Below are positions 21,381 to 32,077 of a stretch of 40,349 bases of DNA, piece after piece. Source of the DNA: Nemertoderma westbladi (lineage: Eukaryota; Xenacoelomorpha; Nemertodermatida; Nemertodermatidae); the NCBI GenBank assembly GCA_032718475.1, contig JAUCBJ010002219.1:1-40349 (forward strand). The letters run 5' to 3'. Under the pieces are notes generated by a model. It was not told where the DNA came from and ran no database searches. It saw nothing but the letters and a program-made list of their open reading frames with translations. The position numbers were made by a program, and so were the translations under genes. Position 1 is the first letter of the stretch. Each line of letters begins with the position of its first letter.

Positions 21381-21390
21381 CTAATAATGT
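21381..21390. repeat. Target site duplication, left copy
   Basis: CTAATAATGT here is repeated exactly at 25590-25599, immediately after the A26 tail of the retrotransposon. Two preceding A residues also match but could be tail. Confidence 0.65.
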
Positions 21391-21497
21391 CAGTTACGTT
21401 AGAAAAATGGTTAGGCTAGTTGGATTTTGATTTTTAAAAAAACACGTTTTTTTATTTATTTGAAATTATGAAATATTGTAACGCTTAGAACATTTGA

Positions 21498-24400
21498 ATA
21501 GTTAGCTACCTAGCTAACCCAGTTAATGCTTTAATAATTCATTTACCTCAATCACCTACTAATTATGAACAACACATAGATCTTTCAGACCTTGTACTTC
21601 AAAATGATATACCACCATGTTCAGTATATCTGTATAGGTTTAGTGGGATGAACATATCTTCAGATGACATTTCTTCACTTTCAAAAGACAAGTGGTTAAC
21701 AGACAACAAAAGCGTAGCATTTAACAGCAATGGGACTCGGAGGAAACATGAAGCGAACAACACAGGGATGACCTGCACGGGCTCTGGCACTAAAGTTGTT
21801 CAGCAACTGGTTCACTCCAACCCGGATTGTGAAACAACCAAGCATCCATGTACTGATCCAAATATCTCAAGCCAAGGGGACATACAAATATCACTGGATC
21901 CAAACACACCAATTTTTGCCTCGACCACTTCTGGTTGCTCCGCTCTTTCAGTTAACACCGAACAGTCAGAAAAGGAGTACACAAGGGCAAATATGGACCT
22001 ACCTGGTTTTACACCTTGCAACCATGGGTTTTCTTGGAATGGAGTGCCAGGGGATTTAGTCCTCACCCAGTTAAATGATGCCTACAACGAAACTGTTCAT
22101 TGGTCCCCTGACCTTTTTGAAGTGCCAAGATCAAAAGCTGGGCATCGTTTTGTCACACTGATGTCAGGATTGCTAAAGGCTTTCACTGAAAAATCCAACA
22201 TGGAAAATATCTCATTGCTGGCAGTGATGGTTGCACCGGCATTGCAGCAAAAAATGCAAATTCATCCACCCTTAGTAAAACCATAAACAGACTTATTGAT
22301 CTGTGGGAAGCTGGGGATCTTGAAGAACTGCTTATAGAGGGTCGCACACTGCAATCTCGGAGACATAAGATCAAAAAGGCAAAAAACATCGATGAAGGAC
22401 ACCGACGCGCTTTCATTAAAAAGATGTCCCATGGTCAAGTATCTGCTGCTGTAAATCTACTTGGAAATAAAAGCAGGGGTGGTATACTTAATCTGAAAGA
22501 CAGGGTGAAAAATAAAAGTGTAAAAGAAATCCTACTAGAAAAGCACCCCATGCCTGATCCTTTGGATCATACTCTTATCGAAGACAATTGGAATAGAGAA
22601 ATTGATTTTCATCGTATAATTTTCGATAAAATTGATGGGGACATGATTCTGTCTGCTGCACTACGCACAAAAGGCTCTGCTGGCCCCTCAGGCATGCATG
22701 CAGATGCCTGGCGGCGGATACTGACGGCCTTTGGCCGATCTTCAGGTGATCTGCGGAAGGCCGTTGCAGGTCTAGCTAGAAGATTTGCCACTGAATATGT
22801 TGATCCACAAACCTTAGTAGCTTTCAATGCCGACTGCCTAATAGCACTGGAGTCCTGGGGTGAGACCAATTGGGATAGGATAAGTGCTGAGAAGAATAGT
22901 AGGCAAGGCTATAATGAAATGTGCTAGATCTGACCTGGAGGAGCTCGGTGGAAACTTGCAACTTTGCCTTGGTCAAAAAGCAGGAATAGAACACGGAATC
23001 CACTCACTAAGGGCTTTCTTTGAAACGGATGAGTGCAAGGCAGTCCTCCTCATAGATGCAACAAATGCCTTCAATTCTCTGAATAGGCAACTTGCCCTAC
23101 GGAATGCATTTGTCATCTGCCCAGCCCTTGCTGCTGCACTTACGAATTCATACAGAGAAGCAGTTCCACTTTTCGTCGATAATGAGACTATCTGGTCCCG
23201 GGAGGGAACTACTCAGGGTGACGTCCTGGCCATGGCCATGTATGCTATTGGCACCCTTCCCATGGTCAAGAAATTGGGGGAATTCCTCAAATCCTCAGAT
23301 CCGACTCCAGCTGTCCTAATAGAAAATGCCACCAGTACACCTACACAGTGTTCTTCGATACCTCCGGAATCCTCCAGAAATGTCACAGTGGAGGCTTACC
23401 AAGCAACAGCCCACATCAGGAACCACACGCATAGTCCAATGTCTATAAGCTGCAATCAGGCTTCTCCATTAAAAAATGTAGATGACAATGGCGACCAACA
23501 ATCCGATACATGGGACAATGTAATTGATACCTCACACCCAGTACTTCAAGAAACTAAGCCAGTCGACACTCAGAAGCCTTCAATAGATCTACATGAATCT
23601 CCTCGCTACCCCACTGTAAACGATCATCATGAAAAATCAAGATCTATTCAAAAATGGTATGCAGATGACGCGAGTGTCGGAGGTAGACTGAAAACTCTAT
23701 TGCTTTACTGGCAAATGGTCTGTCAAATCGGCCCTGGCTATGGATACTACCCGAATGCTGTGAAGACAAAGCTTATAGTTAAGGGAGACTTAAATACTGA
23801 AGCACTTGACTTGTTTGCCTCTTCAGGTGTTGAGATCGTAAATGGCCATAGGGTTCTGGGGTCAGTCATTGGGAGTGATCTAGCATGTACAGAAATCATA
23901 ACTAAGAGAGTGGAAGAACTTTCCGATGAACTTTCATGCCTAACAAATTTCGCAAAATCGGCACCTCATCCATCATACAGCTGCTTTATTTTCGGTTTCC
24001 AACATAAGTTGAACTTCCTTGCCAGAACAACACCACACTTTACCGATGCCCTCGAACCCTATGAACACCTTATCACGAACAAGTTTATCCCATCAGTCAC
24101 TGGTAGGAATCCTCCCGGCGATGTGGAAAGACAACTGTTAGCTCTGCCAACCCGAGAGGGAGGCCTGGCAATTCTCCAGCCCTCTGATCTATTACAATGC
24201 TATAGTAATTCTATGAAGATCTGTGAACCACTAGAACAGCTTGATCTAGGGCTAGGCCTAAGAAGCGCAATGTCTGAAATTATCACCAAGGTGAAGACTG
24301 CTGACCTCTGCGCGCTTAAGACAACATGTGATATCCTCCACAACTTCCTAAGCCCGGATGCCCAATATCATCGCAATCTGGCAAAGGAAAAAGGTGCATC

Positions 24401-25446
24401 GGCTTGGCTGAGCGTCCTACCCATATCGAACAATGGGCTTTCCCTACACAAATCCGCATTTCGGGATGCCCTTTGCCTACGGTACGGGTGGACCCCAGCA
24501 AAACTTCCCACAACATGTGTCTGTGGTGCTTCCTTCACTGTGTCTCATTCGCTACACTGCCCCACAGGTGGATTTCCAAACTTGAGACACGACGAGATAC
24601 GAGATCTGCTAGCTGAAATCCTCTCGGAAATTTCTAAAGATGTTGAGTTGGAACCACATCTTCAGAAAGCGGAACAGGAACAATTCAGCTTGCTCAGCAC
24701 CACAAGGGAGGATGATGTTCGCTTGGACGTTGCAGCCTCGGGTGTATGGGGAGGTACTTTTGAGCGAACTTATGTAATAATAATAATAATAATAATAATA
24801 TTGGTTATTTATATAGCGCTTTTCTACGCTCAGCATACTCAAAGCGCTTTTATTATCATTACCCCAGCAAAGCCAGGTTCCCATTATACCGCTGGGTTGG
24901 CGTAGGCACTAATGTCTAAAGTGTCTTGCCTAGGGACACAACAGTGCGACATTTCTACAGCCTTTAGTCGGATTCGAACCTGCACCACCAAACACTATTG
25001 TGTAAGCAGTTCAGGCGCCGTATCCACTCGGACACTGCGACATATTCGTAGACGTGAAGGTGTTCAATCCTCATTGCGACTCCAACCCAAGGTCAATTGA
25101 TGCTGCATACAATATGCACGAGAATGCAAAGAGACGGGAGTACGAGGAGCGAATCAATATGGTTGAACATGCAGGCTTCTGCCCTTTTGTAGCTGCAGCA
25201 AGTGGAGGTCTAAGTAGATTGGCCAATGCGCTCATAAATCGCATGTCCTTGCTTCTCTCTGCAAAGCGTGATACCCCTTACTCCATAATGGTAGCGCTCC
25301 TACGAGTAAAGATGTGTTTTGCCCTTCTGAGATCGTCCGTGATGTGTCTACGTGGTTCAAGGAGCCACAGAAAGGTTGCTGGTAAAGCCACCAAAGCAAT
25401 CGCTGAAACAGGTTTTCTATCTCTTTCAGCCAGTTCCGGTATCTAA
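21498..25446 (+). pseudogene. Broken retrotransposon ORF: reverse transcriptase plus nuclease-like C-terminus
   Basis: The frame is open from 21498, with the first ATG at 21648. It shifts near 22250 (A6 run), again near 22857, meets a TAA at 22881, and is interrupted by a SINE at 24776-25041; it ends at 25446. Polymerase motif A is IDATNAFNS (Asp codon at 23055), motif B GTTQGD (about 23205-23222) and motif C YADD (23658-23669). About 118 polar residues separate B from C, far more than usual. Next comes a knuckle C-x-C-x7-H-x4-C at about 24516-24560, then RHDEIRD, RLDV (about 24721) and DVKV (from 25051), a D...DxK pattern as in PD-(D/E)XK nucleases. The SINE splits RLDV from DVKV. An N-terminal region (to about 22250) of unknown function includes NETVHWSPDLFEVPRSKAG. 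The first-strand enzyme and target nickase are therefore both inactive in this copy. Confidence 0.85.
24776..25041 (-). mobile_element. tRNA-derived SINE with (ATT)n tail, nested in the retrotransposon
   Basis: Read on the minus strand, the head starts GTCGCAGTGTCCGAGTGG (an A-box-like segment), and GGTTCGAATCC (24967-24977 on the plus strand) is a perfect B box. The order resembles a tRNA of the Ser/Leu type. The body contains GTGTCCCTAGGCAAGACACTTTA and then GCTGGGGTAATGATAATA. The end is AAAGCGCTATATAAATA-like followed by about nine ATT units, typical of deuterostome SINEs that borrow a LINE tail. The coding sequence resumes after the same GTA triplet; a clear longer target duplication is not visible (TTATGTA against ATTCGTA). 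Confidence 0.9.
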
Positions 25447-25599
25447 ATAATAATAACATGCAAATTAGAGACTCTCAAAATATTAAATACGTAATTAATG
25501 TTGATTTATAATTTAGTATTATAAACTATTGTTGTTGTGTATTATCGCCTATAGCAGATTATTAAAAAAAAAAAAAAAAAAAAAAAAAACTAATAATGT

Positions 25600-26495
25600 T
25601 AACAAAAAAAAAGTAAATTTTTTTTTTCTAAACAATACTAGCTAGTAAAAAAAAACACTAGCTACAGATCATTCAATATCAATCAATAGTAATATACTGT
25701 ACAACATTGAAGATAATAATCAGAGGTCATTATTGACTTACGGGAGCCTGAAAGAACATATAGGAGAGGACTAATTACAATTAAATTGTTAACATTCTTT
25801 CTTGTGCTTTTATTTTTAGAACAATCAAAGACTTACTGTAGCTATCATAAGTTTGAGAAGCAACATTCATTACTGTACGTTTTAAAGTCTGACATTGTTT
25901 TGTTAGTTAGGCTACTTTTCAGTGTTCCATTCACAAGGCTAGTGAGTTAATGGCTCAAATTGACCGCAGACATCTTAACTATGTGTAGAGTGGATTTAAA
26001 AAATAATATTAATTTAAAATAAAACAAGGGAAAGGTGCAGGTTACAGTGGCAGACTTAACTAAAACAATAAAGAACACTTTATTTCATATGCGACCAATT
26101 TGCGCTGGAGATCACTTTTTCACTTACGGTGAATTTATCCCACTATATGAGGCTATTACGCTCTACATTGGTGGATGCTGTATGCCCTTTCATCTTTAAT
26201 GATATTGCACTTTATTGCTCTCGACTGACTTTATTTCATTTTATATTGCTGATAAGTTGACATTGTAACAAAATCACGTACAATGACTTTTATTATAGGC
26301 ATTAAGGTACTTAATCTTAATGAACGTAGTCTTAGGATAATTTTTGGATGAGAATGCCGGGAATTAATTTATGGGTGTCCATAAATTATTTTAGTCGAAC
26401 TTAACGTATGCATCGTTGCCCTAATTATTTTCAGAACCAGCCTGATCCTGTTCTTAAATGTAAATACACTGTATGTACAACACGTACAGGAAATT
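25600..26495. other. Non-coding stretch, no gene seen
   Basis: It continues the ACTAGCTA-rich DNA that flanks the retrotransposon on the left, then ordinary A+T-rich sequence with one R1 copy at 26028-26085. Confidence 0.45.
26028..26085 (+). repeat. Dispersed repeat family R1, copy C
   Basis: GGGAAAGGTGCAGGTTACAG, TGGCAGACTTAACTAAAACAATAAA: the same order of blocks as copies B and F, but shorter. Confidence 0.75.
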
Positions 26496-26565
26496 GGGGT
26501 AGCTCAGGTACAGTTGGTTGATCGCCGCGCTTGCAATCAATAGGTTGTAGGTTCGAGCCGCGCCA
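26496..26565 (+). repeat. tRNA-like SINE head
   Basis: GGGGTAGCTCAGGTACAG resembles a tRNA 5' end and A box; GTAGGTTCGAGCC at 26548-26559 matches a B box, 30-40 bases downstream. The anticodon-arm region does not form a good stem and the acceptor ends do not pair well, so this is a SINE or tRNA pseudogene rather than a tRNA gene. The 22-bp array at 26617 follows it. Confidence 0.5.
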
Positions 26566-26616
26566 GCTTCCTTTTCATTCGCAGGGGTAGGGGACCGATC
26601 ACTTGAATTACTGAAA

Positions 26617-26704
26617 GCGCCCACTTTGGATAAGGGGAGCGCCCACTTTGGATAAGGGGAGCGCCCACTTTGGATAAGGGGAGCTCCCACTTCGGATAAG
26701 GGCA
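26617..26704. repeat. 22-bp tandem array, four copies
   Basis: GCGCCCACTTTGGATAAGGG followed by GA repeats four times. The first three copies are identical; the last has three changes. Confidence 0.95.
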
Positions 26705-26750
26705 GCTATCAAAAGACTGATTTACTGGAATTTCGCTTATGGTGCAGGTT

Positions 26751-26780
26751 CCATGGTAGGCCTACTTTATCCTACCATGG
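26751..26780. repeat. Perfect 10-bp inverted repeat
   Basis: CCATGGTAGG (26751-26760) and CCTACCATGG (26771-26780) are exact complements with a 10-base spacer that itself starts CCTAC, allowing alternative pairing. Function unknown. Confidence 0.7.
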
Positions 26781-27904
26781 AGGTAGATAGGGAATTGTTG
26801 TAAGATGAGGTAGGTACCGGTAGTTGTTGTAGGAAAGAGGGACCATAAAAAAATAATGCAATTGTTGTGGTTTTTGAGTTTGAGTTGCTGGTGATTTATC
26901 ATAGAAATGTTTAACTCGCTCGTAGAGCGCCAGAAAGTACTGGTAACTACTGTTACTTGGTGAAAGTACTGGGTTCTTTCCTGGCTCAAGTCCTTTTGTA
27001 TAAACTTAATTTTCGATTTAGAGTTTTAGTCTGAGAGAAATTGTAAAACAACAAGTATGGTGTAGTATTCCAAGAACTCAATATAAATACATCGCGTCTT
27101 TTGAATAAGATACCTAGCTACTAACCTTACAATTCTAAATATATCATATATTCTAGAATATAAATATTGTTGCCATTGGAGGTTGGTTGTTGCGCTGCTA
27201 AAGGAAATCTGTCATATTTTACGATAACAGCTACTATTCTAGAATACTATGATTATTTTCAAAACTAATAACAGTACAACATTTAATAATAATAAATGAA
27301 TGTGGGGTGGAGGATAACCGGAAGTTTGACACCTTGGTACCGGGTTCGAGCCCAAATAAGGTCGGCTGATATTTTTTTCTATGGAGAGCATTATCATACT
27401 GTTCTATTTTATATAGTACAACATTTTAACATTTTATAGAATAATACTTTTGGGAAATTTTGTTGTACTGAGAAAGCCACTTTTTTAGTCAAAACGGAGT
27501 CACACGTGAAATATTTTAAACCTATTCAACCCATTACAAAATATCATCGTTTAACGAGTATTTGTTTAAAAAACAAATCATGCTGTGACTATTCTATTAA
27601 AGAAACAAGTGACCTCTAAATGGCATTTCAGACAACAGTCCTTGACAAATTTGCCATGGTAACTGAACGGATGGAATTGAAAAGACTTGGATGCAACTTG
27701 CCGGACATACTGTTGGACAATCCGTTTATTATTATTTTGCCTTTTTTAATGTCATCAGATTTTATCTTCTGCAGATAATCATGCCGATAATGACATGAAG
27801 TATAATGTTTTTAACAGTAATATTAGTTAATACTACAGTACCGTTGTTGAAGCGAAATATAGTTCAGATATAAATTTGATTTGACTAAGTATCTGTTACT
27901 TTAA
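26781..27904. other. Non-coding stretch, no gene seen
   Basis: It contains two TTCTAGAA palindromes (27151, 27237). A possible tRNA-like B box (GGGTTCGAGCCC, 27342-27353) lies about 30 bases after GGAGGATAACCGG; the A box is poor, so this is only a weak SINE candidate. Confidence 0.4.
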
Positions 27905-28002
27905 CAAATGTATGCCTTGTCAGTTCAGGACTACTGAACGCTGGTCATTGATCCAGAAAACCTAACTAACCTCCATGCAGCATAAAGGATATGCCATCTG
28001 CA

Positions 28003-31000
28003 GGCTCATTCCATGAAAAGGTCAACCTCCCCACTAATTTCTAAAAATGAGATGTAGCTTTGAATTTATACTTATTTTAGTTCAAAATTTATCGTACTTC
28101 ATGAATTCAGTGCTAAAAATTGTATCAACACAGGTGGTTTATCAAAAATAGTCGAATTACAAATTATGCACCTGCTCTGCACAAAATGTGAATAAAAGTG
28201 TGCAAAAGTTTCGTTTCCTGTAGGCACTTCCTATGACCAATAAATTAACATTTCTGAGCATGTACCAAATCACAAGCAAACCCATTTTCGAATTTTTTTG
28301 GTTTCATTTAATTTCACCAGTGTTTCATTCCTCTGTAATGAAATCGATAAAGTTAATCTTGTGATGTCCCATACTTTACCTGAAATAGTGAAATTTTTAG
28401 TTTATTCACAGAGATGTACTTAAAAAGTTAAAATTTTATAAGCAGGGACTCATAATTTTGATGAAAAATAAAAGTAGTCCCAGGACAAAATTACAAAATT
28501 TTTCGTTTTCTAAAAACTAATAGTGTGGCAGTGTTGGCTAGATTTAGTAGGTTTTTCAAGACGCTGAATCGATTGTGATTATATTCCATTTCCAAAAATT
28601 GAAGTGGAGGCTATTTTTCGTGCACCTAAGAAGTGGGCGTGGCACTTCAAATTTTGAAAAATTAGATATTCAGAAAATGCCCCTAATTTTTTATTTCAAC
28701 GCGTCTTTATAGGTTTTCTGGGCCGCTAAATCGATTGGAAGTACTGTAATATAGAAGCCTGAAGACTTAGAGGTTAGCCATTTTTTGAAATCAAAACTTT
28801 AGTGTTTTTTCCAAATAAAGTAATTTTGAAAATTTGAAGTGCCACGCCCTAATTTTGGTGCACCGAAAATTATGTACGTACACCAAGGATTTGAGGCTTC
28901 TATATTACTTTCAATCGATTCAGCGCTCCATAAAACCTATAAAAATGATTTGAAATCAAAACTTTAGTGTATTTTCCGAATCTCGTATTTTTCAAAATTT
29001 GAAGTGCCACGCCCTAATTTTTGTGCACCAAAAATGGCGAACCACTAAGTCTTCAGGCTTCTATATTACTTTCAATCGATTCAGCGTTCCAGAAAACCTA
29101 TAAAAATGCTTTGCAAATCAAAACTTTAGTGTATTTTTCGAATCTCGTATTTTTCAAAATTTGACGTGCCACGCCCTGATTTTGGTGCACCAAAATTGGC
29201 GAACCACTAAGTCTTCAGGCTTCTTTCTATATTACTTTCAATCGATTCAGCGCTCCAGAAAACCAATAAAAATGCTTCGAAATCAAAACTTTAGTAAATT
29301 TTCCGAATAAAGTAATTTTGAAATTTTAAAGTGCCACGCCCTAATTTTGGTGCTCCAAAAATGACGTACCACTACACTTACATACTTGTATAGAGCATTA
29401 GAGTGATCCAAACCAATAAAAATAAATAAAAATAGTCCAAACATAAATAATTACTAAATCACGAATGACTTTGTAAAATTCGAAAATTTCAAAAAATTTG
29501 GTGCTGGACACCAAATTTTGAGGTGGCACTCACATCGAAAAGTAGAAATCCAATTGCAACGTCGTTTTTTGCAACAGATGCGGCATTAAATTTGGCTAAT
29601 TCTCAATAAAAATTGGGCCGGTACGTAATGTGGTTGCATAGTTACAGCAACTAAAAACTAAGAAGGGGCCGATTCGCCCCCCCCCCCCCCCCCCCCCCCC
29701 AGTGGTAATAGGGTTAATGTAATATGTGAAGCCATGAGTGATATAATACTCTAAGGTCATAGTCGGCCGTAAGAATAGGAGTCTGTATTTGAACTGAGTA
29801 TCATTCCTCAGTCAAGAAATCTTTGGGTTTATGCATGTAAAGTCCCATACTTTACCAAAAAATAGTGAAATTTTTAATTTATACACAGAGAAGTAGTCTA
29901 ACTAAGCCCAATCACCCAGTGGAATGCAAAGCATAATCTACTCCCTCAGAAACATCATGACGGCCAATTGAAAATTGTCCCATACTTTACCATTATAATG
30001 GCGATTACATTTAGTGCACTGTATTAATGTAATATATGAAACCTGGAGGGCAGGAGTGTTATAATGCTTTAGGGTGATAGTAGGGGGAAGCATAGAAGTA
30101 TGTATTTGAACTAAGAATCATTCCTCAGTTAACTAATCGTTGAGTTTATGCATGTAAAGTCCCGTACTTTACAAAAATTTTCAAAAAATTTAGTTTTTTA
30201 GCAGATAAGAAGATCGGTTAGTACAGTAATTGATACATTTTCAGAAAAATGGAAAGAATTTCTAAACTTTTCACAGAATACATGTGTACCAAGTTTGGTT
30301 ATACAGTATTTCATCAATGATTGGCGGACTTATTTGGGTGTTTATCAAAATTTTGAAACTATCGGTACCAACAGACAGACTGTCTGATATGTGACCTTTG
30401 ATTCCTTAAACTTCAGATTCTTTCCAAACTTTTGACAGACTTCATACGTACCAGGTTTGGTTTAATTTCATCTATAAATGACCGAGTAATACAGTATTAG
30501 CGATCTAAAATTAGACAGATGACAGACAACCCCTCAACGGCACCCATATGCTAAGACTTCGGGTCACTTTGTGGGTCGCCCCACATTTTGTATCCATATC
30601 TTGGTTGGAAATACGTACAGTAGTTGCACTTTATTATCACTAATTATCCAGAAATTACTGTTAGGTTAAGTGTAAGAGACCATTTTGACCATAAAATTCG
30701 TACAGGTCCCGTACTTTACTTAGCAATGTCCCATACTTTACCACACAAACCACACTGTAAAAAATTAGCAATGGAGCAATTCGTCTTATATTTATATTTT
30801 TATTTAAGCTTAATAATACAGCTTTATCCTAAACATCAACTCAACACCGTACCTGCGCACAATTCGCTAAATTTTAGAATTGAAATCATAAAATAAAAAA
30901 AACCATTTCGTACGAATCCGTACTTTACCTTAATTGGACAAGCTGGCGTTTTCTCAAGTGACTAAGTCCCGCCATAAGCTTCGCGAAATCAAAGCTGATA

Positions 31001-31122
31001 TTCGAAAGTTTAATCCAAGCACAATTTTGTGCACATACTGTATGTGCTGTGGATAACATTGTACAGGCAATCAAATTTCAAAATTGTGAACGAATGTCCC
31101 GTACTTTACTTTGGAATGAGCC
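28003..31122. mobile_element. 3.12-kb non-coding element with terminal inverted repeats and TGCA duplication
   Basis: It starts GGCTCATTCCA (28003-28013) and ends with the exact complement TGGAATGAGCC (31112-31122). TGCA precedes (27999-28002) and follows (31123-31126) it. Removing the element and one TGCA restores continuous homology with the other R2 copy (insertion point equivalent to 37923-37926). The element has no convincing ORF. It contains a 161-166-bp tandem array (28600-29370), a C24 run (29677-29700) and eight copies of TCCCRTACTTTAC or near variants. Short terminal repeats with a 4-bp duplication are the signature of a cut-and-paste DNA transposon, here non-autonomous. The superfamily cannot be told from a 4-bp target alone. 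Confidence 0.85.
28600..29370. repeat. Tandem array, 161-166-bp unit, with one inverted copy
   Basis: Four direct units start with the GAAATCAAAACTTTAG word at 28787, 28952, 29113 and 29279. Each carries GTGCCACGCCCTAATTTTGG, a GCACCAAAAATGGCG-like stretch, GTCTTCAGGCTTCTATATTA and TTTCAATCGATTCAGCGCTC. The segment 28625-28785 is the same unit in inverted orientation, so the array opens with a head-to-head pair that could form a long hairpin. Confidence 0.9.
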
Positions 31123-31510
31123 TGCAGCTGTGTAGACCCTCCTCTTACAGAGGGCATCATCATCTTGGCTTATAAGTTGGACACCTTATCCGTTATGGCC
31201 GGGTTAAGGACCCATATACTCGGAAGCATGGGTATATTGCCCGACCAGGTAGGCCCTAGATGATAAGGAGTAAAGGGCTCACATTTATCTTCAGAGTTCA
31301 CGCCACTTCGATATGAACCTGCAGTTAAGGATGCAGTGCATGGCCGAATAGAAGAGCTGCATAGCCCATGGTGGGTCATGTGCATCGGAGTATAATAGGC
31401 CTAGATGGGTGATGGTATCCAAATCTAACTCTACTGTGACATCCACATTCACCCTGTAGAATGCAAACCAGGACGTGGTATTTGCCACGGGGGCACCCCC
31501 AACAGCCACT

Positions 31511-32077
31511 ATGGAATAAAGCAGTAATGTGGATGTCCGACCATTAGGTGCGTGTATTAACTGGATACAAATGGTCTCACAGGCGTTAGATACCCCCTTA
31601 TTTTTGGAGTGAGAGTGACCAACATTTATTTGCGTCCCTTTCCTGGTGATCTTTCCGGTCCAAACCGTGGGTGGTCAGGAAGGCCAAGAGTTGGCAAGTA
31701 TTTATTTAACACGAGCTAAGCGATTGCTAGATTGCAAACGATTTGAAAACTCAACACACGAGTGCAGAATACCTGAATTTCGCTAAAGATGTGGGGTGGA
31801 AAGGGGTGTTTCCGTGTCGCTTCAGTCTGCCAGTTGGAGTGTTGCTTTAAATTTAGACAAATATGAAAATAAGTTGTGAATTTATACCCATTAGAAAATT
31901 TTAGATGTAACCGGAAACGAAGGAGATAAGACGTTGGTTATTTTGATCTGAAGGATCACTTTTTTCTGGATCATTGGCTATAAAAGGCTAGAACCTATTG
32001 TGGAAAAATGGTTGCTAAATTTTGAGGCAATCTCAACTGAGCCCCCCCCCCCCCTGCCTATCTGCCCTTCTACTGTA
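31511..32077. other. Non-coding stretch, no gene seen
   Basis: No recognisable coding frame, RNA or repeat except a C13 run at 32042-32054. Confidence 0.45.

Larger units (their letters stand above)
21391..25589 (+). mobile_element. Non-LTR retrotransposon, nearly complete, with poly(A) tail
   Basis: The element is about 4.2 kb: a roughly 0.1-0.25 kb 5' leader, one long (now broken) ORF, a 117-base 3' UTR and an A26 tail (25564-25589). A 10-bp direct repeat flanks it (21381-21390 and 25590-25599). Tail plus target duplication are the marks of target-primed reverse transcription. The DNA on both sides shares ACTAGCTAC words, as expected of one region split by insertion. A tRNA-type SINE (24776-25041) later inserted into it. 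The encoded domains (polymerase, Cys/His knuckle, nuclease-like C-terminus, no visible APE endonuclease) place it among elements using a restriction-enzyme-like endonuclease. Confidence 0.75.
27905..31510 (+). repeat. Interspersed repeat R2, copy 1, split by the 3.12-kb element
   Basis: 27905-27998 and 31127-31510 are the two halves of one repeat. Together they match the reverse complement of 37540-37995 in order. Shared blocks are GGTCATTGATC, ACCTCCATGCAGCATAAAGGA, TAGACCCTC, TTAAGGACCCATATACT, GCATGGGTATAT, CATGGTGGGT and GGTATTTGCC. Identity by eye is roughly 65-75%. On the strand opposite to this copy, both copies keep a similar partial reading frame (PITH and YSGAH, against TITH and YSDAH), so R2 may come from an old coding element. 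Class unknown. Confidence 0.8.

Noticed and set aside
26496-26565. A functional tRNA gene
   Set aside because: B box good, but the anticodon and acceptor stems do not pair, so it is listed as a SINE head.
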